A stretch of 64,000 bases of DNA from Bacillus sp. ZZV12-4809 (GTDB lineage Bacteria > Bacillota > Bacilli > Bacillales > Cytobacillaceae): NCBI RefSeq assembly GCF_009849585.1, contig NZ_VCRN01000012.1:62001-126000 (forward strand). Reading direction: 5' to 3'. The position numbers were made by a program, and so were the translations under genes. The notes below the pieces were generated by a model that was not told where the DNA came from, ran no database searches, and saw only the letters and a program-made list of their open reading frames with translations. This document shows, one piece after another, positions 63,601 through 64,000 of this stretch (position 1 is its first letter; every line of letters begins with the position of its first letter).

Positions 63601-64000
63601 TTATGAAGGAAAAGCTGTACCTGCTGAATCAGATTATAAAGATAAAGTTGAACAACAGCTTTCCTGGAAATATTCCTTTAAGCAGGCGGCTCACGCCCGA
63701 TCTAAACAGTCTGTTTCGGAAGTGAAGCGGCAGCGGGAGATTTTTTCTGAAGAAGACAGCGGCACAGAGTTAATCCGTAAAATTAGTAAACCAATGCTCA
63801 GCAGGCCTCGATTTATGCAGGAAAAATCCCTTTCACCAGCTGAACGGGGTACTGCCATGCACGCTGTCATGCAGCATATTGATTTCAGCCGGCCAGCAAC
63901 AGTGGAAGCTATATCCTCTAAAATGGATGAGATGGTTCACAGTGAATTGCTTACGGAAGAGCAGCGTGCCAGCATTGAGCCGGAGCTGATTACACAGTTT
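60608..64000 (+). CDS. addA: ATP-dependent helicase/nuclease subunit AddA (3' partial)
   Basis: UvrD-like helicase with a C-terminal nuclease, partner of AddB. 1131 codons are present without a stop and the window ends inside the gene; roughly 100 C-terminal residues are missing by comparison with the family. Walker A AAAAGSGKTAVL (about 36-47), motif II LVDEYQDTN (about 411-419), TIHSSKGLEFPFV (about 810-822) and YVALTRAKEKLYLV (about 886-899) are intact. The beginning of the nuclease, GTAMHAVMQHIDF, is at the edge. AAGGAGGTG lies 7 nt before ATG 60608; an ATG two codons later is also possible. Confidence 0.95.
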   Translation, partial: MRMAIPPKPEDATWTDDQWKAIMAKGQDILVAAAAGSGKTAVLVERIINKIIADEDPINVDELLVVTFTNASAAEMRHRIGEALEKAINVNPRSAHLRKQVSLINRASISTLHSFCLEMIRKYYYMTDIDPGFRIADETEAQLLRDEVLEELFEEEYGKEGNEGFFALVDTFTNDRSDTALQDIIRDLYDFARSNPSPDQYLDSIAEMYNVDGVSSLEQLPFVRSLLEDIDLQLKGAKQLLEYGLELTKLPGGPAPRAENFIADLHVVNTLIEAKNSSWTMLYEAMQSWSFGRAKTCKGDEYDEGLVEKAKKLRDQAKKIITSLQEELFFRKQESFMRDMAEMKPHIDELVSLVRAFSLRFEQVKTEKGLVDFADLEHYCLEILSSQDEEGRLMPSEAALVCRNQFKEVLVDEYQDTNMVQEAILQLVTADSEENGNLFMVGDVKQSIYRFRLAEPNLFLGKYTRFDRDGEKAGLRIDLARNFRSRKEVLHGTNYIFKQIMGTAVGEIEYDLSAELVKGAPYSEDQEQPVELAIIDLEGNEKSEPDSESMVEGFDSEDLAQSQLEARYMASKIKEIIKNRKEVFNTKTQSGRPARYRDIVILLRSMTWAPQIMEEFKQQGIPVYANLSSGYFEATEVAIVMSLLKVIDNPYQDIPLASVLRSPILGLTEEELAQIRIHNKRGSFYEALTSFCRNHPTLEMGELYEKVRPFFDILEEWRIMARQGSLSELIWHLYRETRFYDFVGGMPGGKQRQANLRALYDRARQYEATSFRGLFRFLRFIERMRDRGDDLGAARALGEQEDVVRLMTIHSSKGLEFPFVFIAGLARSFNTMDLKKPYMLDKEFGFAAKYVNAEKRISYPSLPQIAFKRKKKMEMLAEEMRVLYVALTRAKEKLYLVSSVKSADNKLNKWLQASEHKDWLLNEYDRASANSYLDWIGPSLVRHRDCEALRGEMPVHPLVPGDILEHPSCWNISIIKSEEAAVLSGEEKEGETDLLQLVYEGKAVPAESDYKDKVEQQLSWKYSFKQAAHARSKQSVSEVKRQREIFSEEDSGTELIRKISKPMLSRPRFMQEKSLSPAERGTAMHAVMQHIDFSRPATVEAISSKMDEMVHSELLTEEQRASIEPELITQF

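Overview
The window is a stretch of a spore-forming Bacillaceae chromosome. Evidence: AT-rich DNA, strong AGGAGG-type ribosome sites, frequent TTG/GTG starts, sporulation genes (yhaL, YjcZ-type microproteins), comK, scoC, ecsABC and addBA. Gene order follows the yhaR-to-addA region of Bacillus subtilis with insertions and losses. Cytobacillus, Mesobacillus or a related genus would fit, but this is inference, since no rRNA or marker gene is present.

Layout. 1-10.3 kb: crotonase-family protein (5' cut by the window edge), yhzD, ABC exporter yhaQP, a LysE-family exporter behind a hairpin-rich leader, the DNA-repair pair yhaO-yhaN, the 3'-5' exonuclease yhaM, and sporulation gene yhaL. 10.3-17 kb: mostly minus strand; foldase prsA, two YjcZ microgenes, small membrane proteins, the repressor scoC, yhaH, trpP with a TRAP site, serC and hit. 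17-22 kb: a repeat-rich 850-bp gap, then ecsABC and amidohydrolase yhaA. 22-27.6 kb: PAP2 phosphatase, yhfA permease, a LiaFSR-type envelope-stress module and hmoB. 28-34.6 kb: haem genes hemE-hemH-hemY, then the TetR regulator yhgD and its probable target yhgE. 34.6-39.6 kb: yhfH, yhfI, lplJ, fatty-acyl-CoA ligase lcfB with a FadR box, and an enoyl-CoA hydratase. 39.7-44 kb: a TrpXYZ-like ABC transporter and azlCD. 44-47.7 kb: a Ste24-type protease, an S51 peptidase, an IDEAL-domain protein, comK and a yhjD-like gene. 47.8-57 kb: S9 peptidase, LCP protein, a DedA-type membrane protein (YhjE-like), signal peptidase I, zinc-ribbon protein, fabG-like reductase, thiolase, GNAT and MFS. 57-64 kb: addB and the first 1131 codons of addA (3' end cut off).

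Functional themes are DNA damage and recombination (yhaO/N, addBA, two LexA-like boxes), secretion and envelope homeostasis (prsA, ecs, sipV-like, LiaFSR, LCP, yhgE), haem synthesis and breakdown, fatty-acid oxidation, and tryptophan uptake.

No CRISPR array, tRNA, rRNA, intact transposase or prophage was seen. The strongest non-coding signals are a 5-nt-periodic GAG/UAG array over the trpP start, two matching YhgD operators, a FadR box at lcfB, LexA-like boxes at yhaO and yhjD, a run of four hairpins before the LysE gene, and three degenerate tandem units upstream of ecsA. I found no clearly new multi-gene system; the last two are the best candidates for undescribed elements.
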